A DNA stretch of 64,000 bases from Monoglobus pectinilyticus. GTDB lineage: Bacteria; Bacillota; Clostridia; Monoglobales; Monoglobaceae. The stretch lies in NCBI RefSeq assembly GCF_002874775.1, contig NZ_CP020991.1:2518451-2582450 (forward strand), in the 5' to 3' direction. Of this stretch, positions 36,178 to 47,360 are shown one piece after another; position 1 is the stretch's first letter; each line of letters starts with the position of its first letter. The notes under the pieces are model-generated. The model ran no database searches. It was not told the origin of the DNA and saw only the letters and a list, made by a program, of their open reading frames with translations. The position numbers were made by a program, and so were the translations under genes.

Positions 36178-37350
36178 ATGATTTTTGTTGGTATCGATGT
36201 TGCAAAGGACAAGCACGACTGCTTCATTTGCAATTCTGACGGCGAGGTTTTATTTAATGCTTTTACTATTCAGAACACTATAGAAGGTTTTAATTCTCTT
36301 TATCAAAGAATTGAATCTGTTTCAAAAGATTTTAACAAAGTAAAAGTAGGGCTTGAAGCTACAGGACATTACTCATACAATCTTTTGGGTTATCTTCTTG
36401 ATAAAGGTTTGACTACCTTTGTTATCAATCCATTAAATACCAATCTCTTCAGAAAGTCTCTCAGCCTCAGAAAGACTAAAACGGATAAAATTGATGCCCA
36501 TACAATCGCTATGATGTTAATGTCTAATGTAGACTTAAAGTCCTACTCAGATATATTATATCACAACGAAGAATTAAAGTCACTAACCAGATACAGATTT
36601 TATAAAGTTTCTGAAAGAGCAAAACTCAAAACCACTGTTTCCCGGCTTGTGAACATACTTTTCCCGGAACTTGAAAAACTTGTTCCTTCGCTGCATATAA
36701 AATCTGTCTATACTATGCTTTCAGAGTTCCCGTCAGCCCATCATATTGCAGAAGCCCACTTAACGAAGCTTACAAACCTGCTGCATACTGCATCTAGAGG
36801 CAGATATGGCAAAGATACTGCAATTGGTTTTAGGGAAGCCGCAAAAAACTCAATCGGTTCAGACATGCCAGCAAAATCTCTTGAGCTAAAGCATACCATA
36901 AAGCTAATACAAGAACTTACAGCAGAAATTGAGGAGATAGAAGCAGAAATCAAGCATATTATGGATAACATAAACACGCCTATTCTGTCTATCCCGGGTA
37001 TCAGTTACACAATGGGAGCTATGATAGTAGCAGAAATAGGTGATTTCAGTAAGTTTTCATCTCCTGATAAAATACTTGCGTATTCAGGAATGTCACCATC
37101 AACGTATCAGTCAGGACAAATAACCAATAGCTATTCACACATGGAGAAACGAGGATCGCGTTACCTTCGGTACGCATTATACAATGCAGCAAAATATGTA
37201 TGTCATTGGGATGAAACCTTCAAGAATTATCTAGCAAAAAAGCGAACTGAGGGAAAACATTACAATGTTGCAATATCTCATGCAGTAAAAAAGCTAGTGA
37301 GAGTAATCTATCATTTACAGAAAACGGGTCAGAGTTACCAAGCCGTTTGA
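36178..37350 (+). CDS. IS110-family transposase (DEDD recombinase)
   Basis: Protein of 390 aa, complete. The N-terminal RuvC-like domain has the DEDD acids in GIDVAKDKHD (D6), GLEATGHYS (about 63) and KTDKIDAHTIA (about 105). A coiled-coil linker spans about 230-265 (LIQELTAEIEEIEAEIKHIM). The C-terminal Transposase_20 domain has LSIPGISYTMGAMIVAEIG and YSGMSPSTYQSGQ, the latter carrying the serine nucleophile region, followed by KRGSRYLRYAL. AAAGGAG precedes the ATG. It acts as an RNA-guided recombinase with the bridge RNA encoded just upstream. No defect is visible, so it may be active. Confidence 0.95.
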   Translation: MIFVGIDVAKDKHDCFICNSDGEVLFNAFTIQNTIEGFNSLYQRIESVSKDFNKVKVGLEATGHYSYNLLGYLLDKGLTTFVINPLNTNLFRKSLSLRKTKTDKIDAHTIAMMLMSNVDLKSYSDILYHNEELKSLTRYRFYKVSERAKLKTTVSRLVNILFPELEKLVPSLHIKSVYTMLSEFPSAHHIAEAHLTKLTNLLHTASRGRYGKDTAIGFREAAKNSIGSDMPAKSLELKHTIKLIQELTAEIEEIEAEIKHIMDNINTPILSIPGISYTMGAMIVAEIGDFSKFSSPDKILAYSGMSPSTYQSGQITNSYSHMEKRGSRYLRYALYNAAKYVCHWDETFKNYLAKKRTEGKHYNVAISHAVKKLVRVIYHLQKTGQSYQAV

Positions 37351-37493
37351 GTTTATGTAATACTGTATTTTTAATATTATTTTTTTAAGCAATTTACTAT
37401 TGCTTTATTTGACATACAATTTTCTAGTTTCCTTATTTGACCGAAAAGATTTTAACTTTTTTTATTTTTCTATTGACTTTTAATAGTTAGTCT

Positions 37494-37924
37494 TCAGGTG
37501 GAGTCGCACCCTACTGACGTTCACTAAGACGCCCCTTTATTTTTTATATTGAATTTTAGTTTTACAAAAACAAGTTGCTTTGTATAATACACTTCTTACA
37601 AGTGTGGTAATAGTTACATTTTCGATGATTGTTATATTATATTTTATATAATTTTTTTATTTTATACACCCATAATTTTTTCGTCCAATTTATTGTATCC
37701 TATCCACACCTTTAATTTTTTGTCTAGTTTTCTGTTGAATTTCCAAATTAAATATTATGCCTGTATTAAATGTACACGCAATATAACATAATAAATCTTT
37801 GTTCTTTATATTTTCTTTAATTGAGTTTCTAAACTATAGCATTTTACGTTGTCTATATATTAGTAATTTGATATAATTTATAAATACTACAGAGAAAAAA
37901 ACGGAAAATTTTATCCAATAACTA
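37494..37924. other. AT-rich region between IS110 and the cysE promoter
   Basis: Holds the right half of the IS110 target palindrome (37494-37515) and another ACACTT / AAGTGT-type hairpin near 37590-37607 (ACACTTCTTACAAGTGT). Otherwise no gene. No T-box or cysteine-type leader is seen before cysE. Confidence 0.45.
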
Positions 37925-37953
37925 TTGTGCGGTAAGAAGATTAGTGTTATAAT
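37925..37953 (+). promoter_or_regulatory. Promoter of cysE-cysS
   Basis: TTGTGC (37925-37930), 17-bp spacer, TATAAT (37948-37953), about 68 bp before the cysE start. Confidence 0.65.
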
Positions 37954-38021
37954 TGTTGCCAGGTTCAATATAAATATATTATATCAAAAAATTGCCCTGT
38001 TTGGCATAATGGAGTATGTTT

Positions 38022-38711
38022 ATGGGAATTATTAAGTTAATCAAGAATGAAATACATTTGACTTTTGAACGTGACCCTGCGGCTCGTTCCAAAGCTCAAA
38101 TATTCTTTCTTTACCCCGGAGTTAAGGCGATTATATACCATAGAATTGCACATAAGCTGCATGGTATGGGAAGATATTTTTTAGCTGACTGGGTATCTAT
38201 GCACGCTAGAAAAGTTACCGGTATTGAGATTCATCCCGCCGCCCAAATAGGTAAGAATGTGTTTATTGACCATGGTATGGGTGTGGTGATTGGAGAAACT
38301 GCTGTTGTCGGTGATAACTGTACCATATATCAGGGTGTTACTCTGGGAGGAACCGGTAAGGACAAAGGAAAACGTCATCCAACGATAGGTAATAATGTTA
38401 CAATAGGCAGCGGCGCTAAGATTTTAGGACCATTTACCGTTGGGGATAATTCAAAAGTTGCCGCAAATGCGGTGGTTCTCAACGAGATACCGCCGAACAG
38501 CACATGTGTTGGCGTTCCGGCGCATATTGTAAAAAGAGAAGGAGTTAAAATTGCTCCTGCAAAGCATGTTTATGTCGCAGACCTAGACCAAATTCATTTT
38601 CCCGATCCGGTATCTATGGACTTGTGCAGTTTGAGAAATTCTATAGAGCGTTTGTATAGGAAAGTTGAGAATATTGAGTGCGGTGATTATAAAGAAGATG
38701 AAACCGATTGA
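38022..38711 (+). CDS. cysE: Serine O-acetyltransferase
   Basis: Acetylates serine with acetyl-CoA to O-acetylserine, the first step of cysteine synthesis. The 229-aa protein has the SAT N-terminal helical region (RDPAARSKAQIFFLYPG). A left-handed parallel beta-helix follows, with GIEIHPAAQIGKNVFIDHG, VVIGETAVVGDNC and GGTGKDKGKRHP (CoA and active-site region). Start is the second of two close ATGs, 7 nt after GGAG. cysS follows 37 nt later, as in many Firmicutes. Confidence 0.95.
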   Translation: MGIIKLIKNEIHLTFERDPAARSKAQIFFLYPGVKAIIYHRIAHKLHGMGRYFLADWVSMHARKVTGIEIHPAAQIGKNVFIDHGMGVVIGETAVVGDNCTIYQGVTLGGTGKDKGKRHPTIGNNVTIGSGAKILGPFTVGDNSKVAANAVVLNEIPPNSTCVGVPAHIVKREGVKIAPAKHVYVADLDQIHFPDPVSMDLCSLRNSIERLYRKVENIECGDYKEDETD

Positions 38712-38748
38712 TTGGATATAATAAATTAGATGAAAGGGTTTTCTACAT

Positions 38749-40152
38749 ATGAAATTATTTAATACGCTTACTAGAGAAAAAGAGGAATTTGTTCCTATAA
38801 AACCGGGGGAGGTTAAGATGTACTCCTGCGGTCCGACGGTTTATAACTATTTCCATATAGGAAACGCGCGTCCGTTTATAATATTTGATACGTTAAGACG
38901 TTATCTAGAGTATCAGGGATATAAGGTTAGATTCGTTCAGAATTTTACTGATATTGATGATAAGATGATAAACAAAGCCAATGAGCTTGGAATCACTGTT
39001 AAAGAACTGGCTGATAAATATATAGAAGAATATTTTATTGACGCAAAGGGACTGGGAATTCACCATGCAACAGTTCATCCAAGAGCTACTGAAAATATTG
39101 ACGCTATAATAGATATAATTCAAAAATTGGTTGACAGCGGTTATGCGTATAATGTTGACGGAGATGTGTATTACAGCACAAAGAAGTTTAAATCATATGG
39201 AAAACTATCGCACCAGCCGCTTGAGGATTTGGAGAGCGGAGCAAGAATAGAAGTTAATGAGGATAAGCACGAACCTATGGATTTTGCTCTTTGGAAGAAG
39301 CAAAAACCCGGAGAACCTGCATGGGAAAGTCCGTGGGGGATGGGACGGCCGGGATGGCATATTGAGTGCAGCGCTATGGCTAACAAATATCTTGACAAGA
39401 CTATTGATATTCACAGCGGCGGTCAGGACCTTATTTTCCCGCATCATGAAAATGAAATTGCTCAGAGCGAGGCGGCAAATTGCTGTCAGTTTGCGAATTA
39501 TTGGGTTCATAACGGTTATATAAACGTTGACAATAGAAAGATGTCTAAATCATTGGGCAATTTTTTTACCGTACGAGACGTTGCCAAAGAATTTGATTAT
39601 GAAGTTATTCGTTTCTTTATGCTTTCAGCGCATTACAGAAGTCCGATAAACTTCAGTAAAGATTTAATGGAATCGGCAAGTTCTGCTCTAGAGAGAATTT
39701 ATACATGTATGGACACATTAAAATTCTTAAAGGAGACAGCAAGCGGAGAAGACGCGAGACCGGAAGAGATTCCCGTGCTTGAAGCGGTCAATGGTTATAA
39801 GCAGAAATTTATAGACGCTATGGATGATGATTTAAATACAGCGGACGCCATATCAGCTATATTTGAGATAGTATCAGAAGTAAACAAAAATATTACCTCC
39901 GCTTCTGAGCCGAGCGAATATCTTATAGAATATATATTGTCAGTTTTTGACGAGCTTGGCAGCGTTTTGGGAATACTTGGGCGCAAAGAGAAGGAAACGG
40001 TTCCGGATGAAGTAAAAGAGATGCTTGAAGAAAGAAAAAATGCGAGAGCCGATAAAGATTGGGCAAAGTCTGATTTAATCAGGGATAAGCTGAAAGATTT
40101 TGGCTATTCAGTTAAGGATACAGCTCAGGGGCAGCAGTTGATTAAGTTATAA
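38749..40152 (+). CDS. cysS: Cysteinyl-tRNA synthetase
   Basis: Class I aminoacyl-tRNA synthetase of 467 aa. It has the zinc cysteine in YSCGPTVYNYFHIGN, with the HIGH-type motif HIGN at about 35-38. HSGGQDLIFPHHENE near 225 carries further zinc ligands, and KMSKSLGN is near 264. The DALR and C-terminal anticodon-binding parts are present (EERKNARADKDWAKSDLIRDKL). It probably shares the cysE promoter. Confidence 0.96.
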   Translation: MKLFNTLTREKEEFVPIKPGEVKMYSCGPTVYNYFHIGNARPFIIFDTLRRYLEYQGYKVRFVQNFTDIDDKMINKANELGITVKELADKYIEEYFIDAKGLGIHHATVHPRATENIDAIIDIIQKLVDSGYAYNVDGDVYYSTKKFKSYGKLSHQPLEDLESGARIEVNEDKHEPMDFALWKKQKPGEPAWESPWGMGRPGWHIECSAMANKYLDKTIDIHSGGQDLIFPHHENEIAQSEAANCCQFANYWVHNGYINVDNRKMSKSLGNFFTVRDVAKEFDYEVIRFFMLSAHYRSPINFSKDLMESASSALERIYTCMDTLKFLKETASGEDARPEEIPVLEAVNGYKQKFIDAMDDDLNTADAISAIFEIVSEVNKNITSASEPSEYLIEYILSVFDELGSVLGILGRKEKETVPDEVKEMLEERKNARADKDWAKSDLIRDKLKDFGYSVKDTAQGQQLIKL

Positions 40153-40282
40153 TTAATTTAAATTACTGCTTTTGGAAAGTTTAAATAAATTAGTTTTATA
40201 ATAAAATCGGATTTGCTGTTTTAGCTGAATGATAGAATAGCTGTGCGGTAAAACCTGTTTAACTAATTAAATATTATTATAT

Positions 40283-40301
40283 CCGCCTCTTTTTGAGGCG
40301 G
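40283..40301 (+). terminator. Hairpin after cysS
   Basis: CCGCCTC / GAGGCGG with a 5-nt T loop, followed by only a loose T-run (TATTTGTT). It could be a weak terminator or a processing site before mrnC. Confidence 0.5.
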
Positions 40302-40439
40302 TATTTGTTAAAATAAGAAATTAAAATACGATTTGGAGGAACCATCTCTTATAGGGGATACAGAGTGAGATATAAGTGAATAAGTTTTGTAATATAGCAC
40401 AAAATATTATTACGTCTCGGTTTGTAAAAATTAAAAGAT

Positions 40440-40841
40440 ATGATAAATGTTATTTTAGAGAATTTAGGTATAGATAAGCTGCCGCCGGAGCAGTATTCAC
40501 CATTGACCTTAGCTTATTTGGGTGATTGTATATATGAGTTATATGTTAGGAGCTATTTAGTTAAGGATGGAAATGAGAATGTAAACAAGCTTCATAAATC
40601 AGCTACAACATATGTTTGCTGCAAGGGACAGGCGGAGTTTTTCAGGAAAGTAGAAAGTTTGCTGTCAGAAAAAGAAATGTCAGTGTTTAAGCGCGGAAGA
40701 AATACAAAATCACATGTGCCAAAAAATTCTGAAATGTCGGATTACCGTGTGGCAACCGGAGTAGAAGCGCTGTTTGGTTTTCTTTATCTTTCGGGAGAAG
40801 AAGAGCGGATATGCGAATTACTTAAACATATTTTTGATTAA
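40440..40841 (+). CDS. mrnC: Mini-ribonuclease III
   Basis: Protein of 133 aa made of a single RNase III catalytic domain without a double-stranded-RNA-binding domain. Motifs are LAYLGDCIYELYVR at about 26-39 (catalytic acidic residues) and YRVATGVEALFGFLYLSG near 100-117. Mini-III matures 23S rRNA ends in Bacillus. Location beside cysS is typical of Firmicutes. I see no good ribosome site before the ATG. Confidence 0.93.
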   Translation: MINVILENLGIDKLPPEQYSPLTLAYLGDCIYELYVRSYLVKDGNENVNKLHKSATTYVCCKGQAEFFRKVESLLSEKEMSVFKRGRNTKSHVPKNSEMSDYRVATGVEALFGFLYLSGEEERICELLKHIFD

Positions 40842-40944
40842 TAGATTTGCCTGTTTGTTTTTATAACGCAATGAACAATTTGCGTAGGATTTTACATAAC
40901 AATAAAATTAAAGCAATTATTATAAAACAAATGGGGCGGTATAA

Positions 40945-41808
40945 TTGAAAGAAAAAGTTCAGGATATATTGTTAATATTGCTTGGCGGAAGTATTATGGG
41001 TTTTGCTCTGGATTTTTTTCTTGTTCCGTCTCAGGTCACTGCCGGAGGTGTCAGCGGTGTATCAACAGTATTGTATTATTTGTTTAACCTGCCTATTGGA
41101 TTAATGGTATTGGTTCTCAATATTCCTATTTTTATTTTAGGGTTTATAACATTTAATTCTAGATTTTTAATCACTTCTCTGATAGGAACAGTTGCGCTTT
41201 CAGTATCAGCTCAATTTTTTGAACTTGAAATATTCAGGAGCTTTCAGCCAATATCAAATGATATGCTGCTCTGTTCGGTATTCGGCGGCTCAATATATGG
41301 CGTTGGTCTTGGTATAGCTATGCGTTCGGGCGGTACAACTGGCGGTACGGATATACTTTCTCTTGTGCTGAAAAAATGGTTTCCGTCAATGTCTGTAGGT
41401 CAATTTATTATAGCTATTGACGGTATAGTAATACTGGCGGCAGGATTGGCATTTCAGAGATTAGACACGATTTTGTATTCAATAGTTATGCTGTTTGTTT
41501 GCTCGTATGTTTTGGATACAATGCTCGAGGGCGTAAATTTTGCAAAGATTGTGTACGTTATTTCTGACCATAATAAGGAAATAGCCGAAATGATTGCGTC
41601 TGAACTTAACCGCGGTTCAACGGCGCTTTCCGGATTTTCAATGTACAGCGGAAAAAACAGAGACGTTTTAATGTGTGTAATGAGAAAATATCAGCTTCCG
41701 CCGTTGAAAAAAATGGTTATGAATATAGATGAAGGCGCCTTCGTGATTGTAACTGACGCAAAGGAAGTAATAGGACAAGGCTTTAGAATAAGAAACAAAT
41801 TGATATAA
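40945..41808 (+). CDS. YitT-family membrane protein (DUF161/DUF2179)
   Basis: Protein of 287 aa with about five membrane helices in the first 190 residues, including the repeated YitT motifs GGVSGVSTVLYY and SGGTTGGTDILS. A soluble DUF2179 domain follows (about 205-285, IAEMIASELNRGSTALSG). Function is uncertain across the family. The start is a TTG supported by a purine-rich GGGGCGG upstream. Confidence 0.88.
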   Translation: MKEKVQDILLILLGGSIMGFALDFFLVPSQVTAGGVSGVSTVLYYLFNLPIGLMVLVLNIPIFILGFITFNSRFLITSLIGTVALSVSAQFFELEIFRSFQPISNDMLLCSVFGGSIYGVGLGIAMRSGGTTGGTDILSLVLKKWFPSMSVGQFIIAIDGIVILAAGLAFQRLDTILYSIVMLFVCSYVLDTMLEGVNFAKIVYVISDHNKEIAEMIASELNRGSTALSGFSMYSGKNRDVLMCVMRKYQLPPLKKMVMNIDEGAFVIVTDAKEVIGQGFRIRNKLI

Positions 41809-41914
41809 TTTAAGATTATAAAATCCTGTGACTTGTTATGCGGGATTTTATTGTGCTATTATACATCTTGAATCTAAAAGATTTTTGAGTTATAATATCA
41901 AATATATAATTTAA

Positions 41915-43945
<2,031 letters not shown>

Positions 43946-43947
43946 AA

Positions 43948-44032
43948 CCTGCGGTAACCTATGGCTTAAGTTTTGGGATATGGATTCACCGCCCTCTACT
44001 AAGCTTTAAGGGGCTAATATAATATGGAGGTG
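43948..44032 (+). promoter_or_regulatory. Structured rpsO leader, possible S15 autoregulatory site
   Basis: Between promoter and start there are two stems, CGGTAACC / GGATTCACCG and GCCCT / AGGGGC. S15 represses its own mRNA through varied leader structures in many bacteria; whether this leader does so is inference. Confidence 0.4.
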
Positions 44033-44039
44033 ACACAAC

Positions 44040-44303
44040 ATGGATAAGGACATAAAGCAGGAGATTATTGAAAAATACGCTACACACCCGGGCGACACTG
44101 GTTCGCCTGAAGTTCAGATTGCTCTTCTTACACAAAGAATTAATCACTTAAATGAGCATTTGAAGATTCATAAGAAGGACCATCATTCAAGACGTGGTCT
44201 GCTTAAAATGGTCGGTGTTAGACGTAGCTTCTTGAAGTATCTTGAAAAGAAAGATATTACAAGATATCGTGCTATCGTTGAAAAGCTTGGCTTGAGACAT
44301 TAA
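44040..44303 (+). CDS. rpsO: 30S ribosomal protein S15
   Basis: 87 aa, full length. It has the family signature [19 protein letters not shown] and [19 protein letters not shown]. It binds the 16S rRNA central domain early in 30S assembly. A strong GGAGGTGA precedes the ATG. rpsO-pnp is a widely conserved pair and pnp follows here. Confidence 0.98.
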   Translation: MDKDIKQEIIEKYATHPGDTGSPEVQIALLTQRINHLNEHLKIHKKDHHSRRGLLKMVGVRRSFLKYLEKKDITRYRAIVEKLGLRH

Positions 44304-44314
44304 AAACAATTGAC

Positions 44315-44352
44315 GGCAGCCTGCGCATTTTTCAGCGTGGGTTGCCTTTGGT
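44315..44352 (+). terminator. Hairpin after rpsO
   Basis: GGCAGCCTGCGC / GCGTGGGTTGCC followed by TTTGGTTTATTTT; probably a partial terminator between rpsO and pnp. Confidence 0.65.
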
Positions 44353-44368
44353 TTATTTTGTAAACAAA

Positions 44369-44448
44369 GAGGTGAGCTCACTTTAGCAGTTAAAAATATG
44401 CATTGGCGCTGATAATGCCTGTTTTTAAGTGCTAAACGGGCCTCTCTT
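44369..44448 (+). promoter_or_regulatory. Long hairpin in the pnp leader
   Basis: GAGG..TTTAGCAGTTAAAAA (44369-44396) pairs with TTTTTAAGTGCTAAA..CCTC (44422-44444), a stem of about 20 bp ending in TCTTTT. It may be an attenuator or, as known for E. coli pnp, an RNase III site for PNPase self-control. Confidence 0.6.
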
Positions 44449-44472
44449 TTAAAATATTTAGGAGGTTTATTT

Positions 44473-46560
44473 ATGTCAAAGATTTATGAAACAGAAGTTG
44501 CCGGAAGACCCCTTTCTTTGGAGTTTGGCAAGGTTGCTGGTCTGGCTAACGGTTCAGTAATAGTAAGATACGGAGACACAGTTGTTATTTCATGTGCTAC
44601 TGCGTCAGACAAGCCGAGGGATGGTATTGATTTCTTCCCTCTCAGCATTGATTATGAAGAAAAAATGTATGCTGTCGGAAAAATTCCGGGAGGATTTAAC
44701 AGACGTGAAGGAAAGCCGTCAGACCACGCTATATTGACGTCGCGTGTTATAGACAGACCTATGCGTCCTTTGTTTCCAAAGGATTTGAGAAACGATGTTT
44801 CTATTGTTTCAACAGTTGTTTCGGTTGACCAGGATAATTCGCCGGAATTCTGTGCTATGATAGGTTCATCTATAGCTGTCAGCGTTTCAGATATACCGTT
44901 TAACGGTCCTGTTGCAGCTGTATATGTCGGAATGATAGACGGTGAGTTTATTATAAATCCGAATGTTGAGCAGAGAGAAGAAAGCGATCTTAACCTTGTT
45001 GTTTCAGGAAGCGCTAAGAAAGTTGTTATGATAGAAGCCGGCGCCAATGAGGTTTCTGAGACTGATATGTATAACGCTATTATGTTTGCTCATGAAGAAA
45101 TCAAGAAGATTTGTGCCTTTTTGCAAAAGATAGTTGACGAAATCGGAAAGCCGAAATTTGAATATGAGCATGTTACAGTTGATCAGGCTTTGTTTGACGA
45201 TATAAGAGACTATGCAGAGGAGCAGGTTAAACAGGCGCTTGACACGGATGATAAGACTGTCAGAGACGCAAGACTTCTTGTTGTATATGAAGATGTTTAT
45301 GTTCATTTTGAGGATAAATATCCGCAGGAAGAATATAAAGACCAAATTGATGAAGCTCTTTATAAGCTCCAGAAGACAATAGTTAGAAACTGGATAATGT
45401 ATGAAAAGAAACGTGTAGACGGCAGGGGAATCCTGGAACTTAGACCTCTTTCATCAGAAGTTGGTCTTTTGCCTAGAGTGCACGGAAGCGGTTTGTTCAG
45501 CAGAGGACAAACCCAGTGTTTGTCTGTAACCACATTGGCTCCTATCGGAGACGCTCAGACAATTGACGGTGTTGGTCTTGAAGAATCAAAACGTTATATG
45601 CACCAGTATAACTTCCCGTCATACAGCGTTGGTGAAACCAGACCGTCACGCGGTCCGGGAAGACGTGAAATCGGACACGGCGCTTTGGCAGAACGCGCGC
45701 TTTTGCCTGTACTGCCTAGCGTGGATGAGTTCCCGTATGCTATTCGTGTAGTATCTGAGGTTTTGAGTTCAAACGGTTCAACTTCACAGGGCAGTATTTG
45801 TGGTTCTACATTATCATTAATGGATGCAGGCGTTCCGATAAAGGCACCTGTAGCCGGTATTTCTGTAGGTCTGATAACCGATCCTGAAGATGATGATAAT
45901 TTTATTACAATGGTAGATATTCAGGGATTAGAGGACTTTTTCGGCGATATGGACTTTAAAGTTGCCGGCACTAAGAAAGGTATAACCGCAATTCAGATGG
46001 ATCTTAAGGTTGACGGTCTTACACCTGCTATTATCAAAACAGCATTAGAACAGACAAGAAATGCCAGATTCTATATTCTTGATGAAGTTATGCTTAAAGC
46101 TATAGCTGAGCCTAGAGAAAATATTTCAGAGTATGCTCCTAAAATCATTAATATGGCTATACCGGTTGACAAAATCCGTGAGGTAATAGGCAGCGGCGGT
46201 AAAGTTATACAGGGTATTGTTGCCGATACCGGAGCAAAAATTGATATTGAAGAAGACGGTCGTATTTATATAGCAGCCGTTGACACAAAAGCCGGCGAGC
46301 TGGCTAAAAAGATGATAGAGGATATAATTAGGGAACCCGAAGTCGGAGAAATATATGACGGTAAGGTTGTTAAGATTATGGACTTTGGCGCATTTGTTGA
46401 AATACTTCCCGGAACTGACGGTCTTGTCCATATTTCAAAGCTGGCAAAAGGCAGAGTTGAAAAAGTGACTGACGTCGTTCACGAGGGCGATATGATTAAA
46501 GTTGAAGTTATTGAGATTCAGCCGAATGGTAAAATAAATCTGAGAAAGATTGAAGATTAG
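44473..46560 (+). CDS. pnp: Polyribonucleotide nucleotidyltransferase (PNPase)
   Basis: Phosphorolytic 3'-5' exoribonuclease of 695 aa. It has two RNase PH domains; the second carries the RPSRGPGRREIGHG region near 390-405 and MVDIQGLEDFFGDMDFKVAG near 477-496. An alpha-helical linker joins the two domains, and a KH domain (IREVIGSGGKVIQGI, about 570) and an S1 domain (FGAFVEILPGTDGLVHIS, about 635-655) close the protein. AGGAGG precedes the ATG. It forms trimers and degrades mRNA. Confidence 0.97.
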   Translation: MSKIYETEVAGRPLSLEFGKVAGLANGSVIVRYGDTVVISCATASDKPRDGIDFFPLSIDYEEKMYAVGKIPGGFNRREGKPSDHAILTSRVIDRPMRPLFPKDLRNDVSIVSTVVSVDQDNSPEFCAMIGSSIAVSVSDIPFNGPVAAVYVGMIDGEFIINPNVEQREESDLNLVVSGSAKKVVMIEAGANEVSETDMYNAIMFAHEEIKKICAFLQKIVDEIGKPKFEYEHVTVDQALFDDIRDYAEEQVKQALDTDDKTVRDARLLVVYEDVYVHFEDKYPQEEYKDQIDEALYKLQKTIVRNWIMYEKKRVDGRGILELRPLSSEVGLLPRVHGSGLFSRGQTQCLSVTTLAPIGDAQTIDGVGLEESKRYMHQYNFPSYSVGETRPSRGPGRREIGHGALAERALLPVLPSVDEFPYAIRVVSEVLSSNGSTSQGSICGSTLSLMDAGVPIKAPVAGISVGLITDPEDDDNFITMVDIQGLEDFFGDMDFKVAGTKKGITAIQMDLKVDGLTPAIIKTALEQTRNARFYILDEVMLKAIAEPRENISEYAPKIINMAIPVDKIREVIGSGGKVIQGIVADTGAKIDIEEDGRIYIAAVDTKAGELAKKMIEDIIREPEVGEIYDGKVVKIMDFGAFVEILPGTDGLVHISKLAKGRVEKVTDVVHEGDMIKVEVIEIQPNGKINLRKIED

Positions 46561-46573
46561 TTTTTAAATATTT

Positions 46574-46617
46574 AAGCGGTCGAGTTTAACATCTTTGTTA
46601 TACTTGACCGCTTTTTG
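46574..46617 (+). terminator. Terminator after pnp
   Basis: AAGCGGTCGAGT / ACTTGACCGCTT stem followed by TTTTTGT. Confidence 0.88.
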
Positions 46618-46667
46618 TCATTGTGATACAATTACAATAAATATATTTTGTTTTAGGGGTGGATTTT

Positions 46668-47072
46668 ATGCTATATAAGATAAATATACACACAGGAAGA
46701 GGAGACCAAATGATAGATATTACCGGAAAGGTTCAGGAATCGGTTAAGGATTCAGGCGTTAATTCAGGTCTTTGCACCGTCTATGTTCCTCATACCACCT
46801 GTGGATTGACTATAAACGAAAATGCCGACCCTGATGTGCAAAGGGATATTTTGATGACTTTAGATAGGCTTGTGCCATATGATGACCCCAACTTTCATCA
46901 TTATGAAGGAAATTCAGCAGCTCATATTAAGTCAGGGCTTTTTGGCTTTTCACAGAATATTATTATAGAAAACGGACGGCTGCTTCTTGGAACTTGGCAG
47001 GGGATTTATCTATGTGAGTTTGAAAGGGTTAAGACTTCAAGAACGGTATATGTGAAAATAATGGAAGGATAA
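46668..47072 (+). CDS. YjbQ/UPF0047 family protein
   Basis: Protein of about 134 aa. Family motifs are VPHTTCGLTINENADPDV near 40-58, a histidine-rich HHYEGNSAAHIKS near 85-97, and LGTWQGIYLCEFE near the end. Members have weak thiamine-phosphate synthase activity in some assays and are now often called secondary thiamine-phosphate synthase enzymes; the true role is unsettled. Start at the ATG after GGGGTGG rather than the GTG inside that site. Confidence 0.9.
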   Translation: MLYKINIHTGRGDQMIDITGKVQESVKDSGVNSGLCTVYVPHTTCGLTINENADPDVQRDILMTLDRLVPYDDPNFHHYEGNSAAHIKSGLFGFSQNIIIENGRLLLGTWQGIYLCEFERVKTSRTVYVKIMEG

Positions 47073-47254
47073 ACAGTTATCCTAAGAATTACTAATGAGT
47101 AATGGATATAAGATGTTTATCTTAATATTTTTATATGTTAAAAAACTCTGTCATTGATGTTAAGGGAACGTTCTTTTACTACTATGACTAGAGGTCTAAA
47201 GAATTGGCTTTTGCGCATATTACAAAAACTTTTATACTTTAATAACAGTCTAAT

Positions 47255-47290
47255 ACGCCATTGTGGAATATTCCGCAATGGCGTTTGTTT
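47255..47290 (+). terminator. Terminator-like perfect hairpin
   Basis: ACGCCATTGTGGAAT / ATTCCGCAATGGCGT (one G-T) followed by TTGTTTTC, between yjbQ and the convergent SDR gene. Confidence 0.75.
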
Positions 47291-47360
47291 TCAGTCTGAG
47301 ATTGCTGATAAGCAAGCTATTATTGCAAATTAATTATTAGTATAAATGCTATATAAAAAT

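Larger units (their letters stand above)
35931..37493 (+). mobile_element. Intact IS110-family element
   Basis: About 1.56 kb. It contains a full-length transposase and a roughly 245-bp 5' non-coding region with its own promoter. Ends are inferred from CT core dinucleotides at 35929-35930 and 37492-37493. Removing the element joins ACACCCACCT to TCAGGTGGAGTCGCAC, which restores a CCACCT/AGGTGG palindrome like the neighbour at 35856-35882. As usual for IS110, there are no terminal inverted repeats or long target duplications. The boundaries are inference, supported by the bridge-RNA guide matches. Confidence 0.75.
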
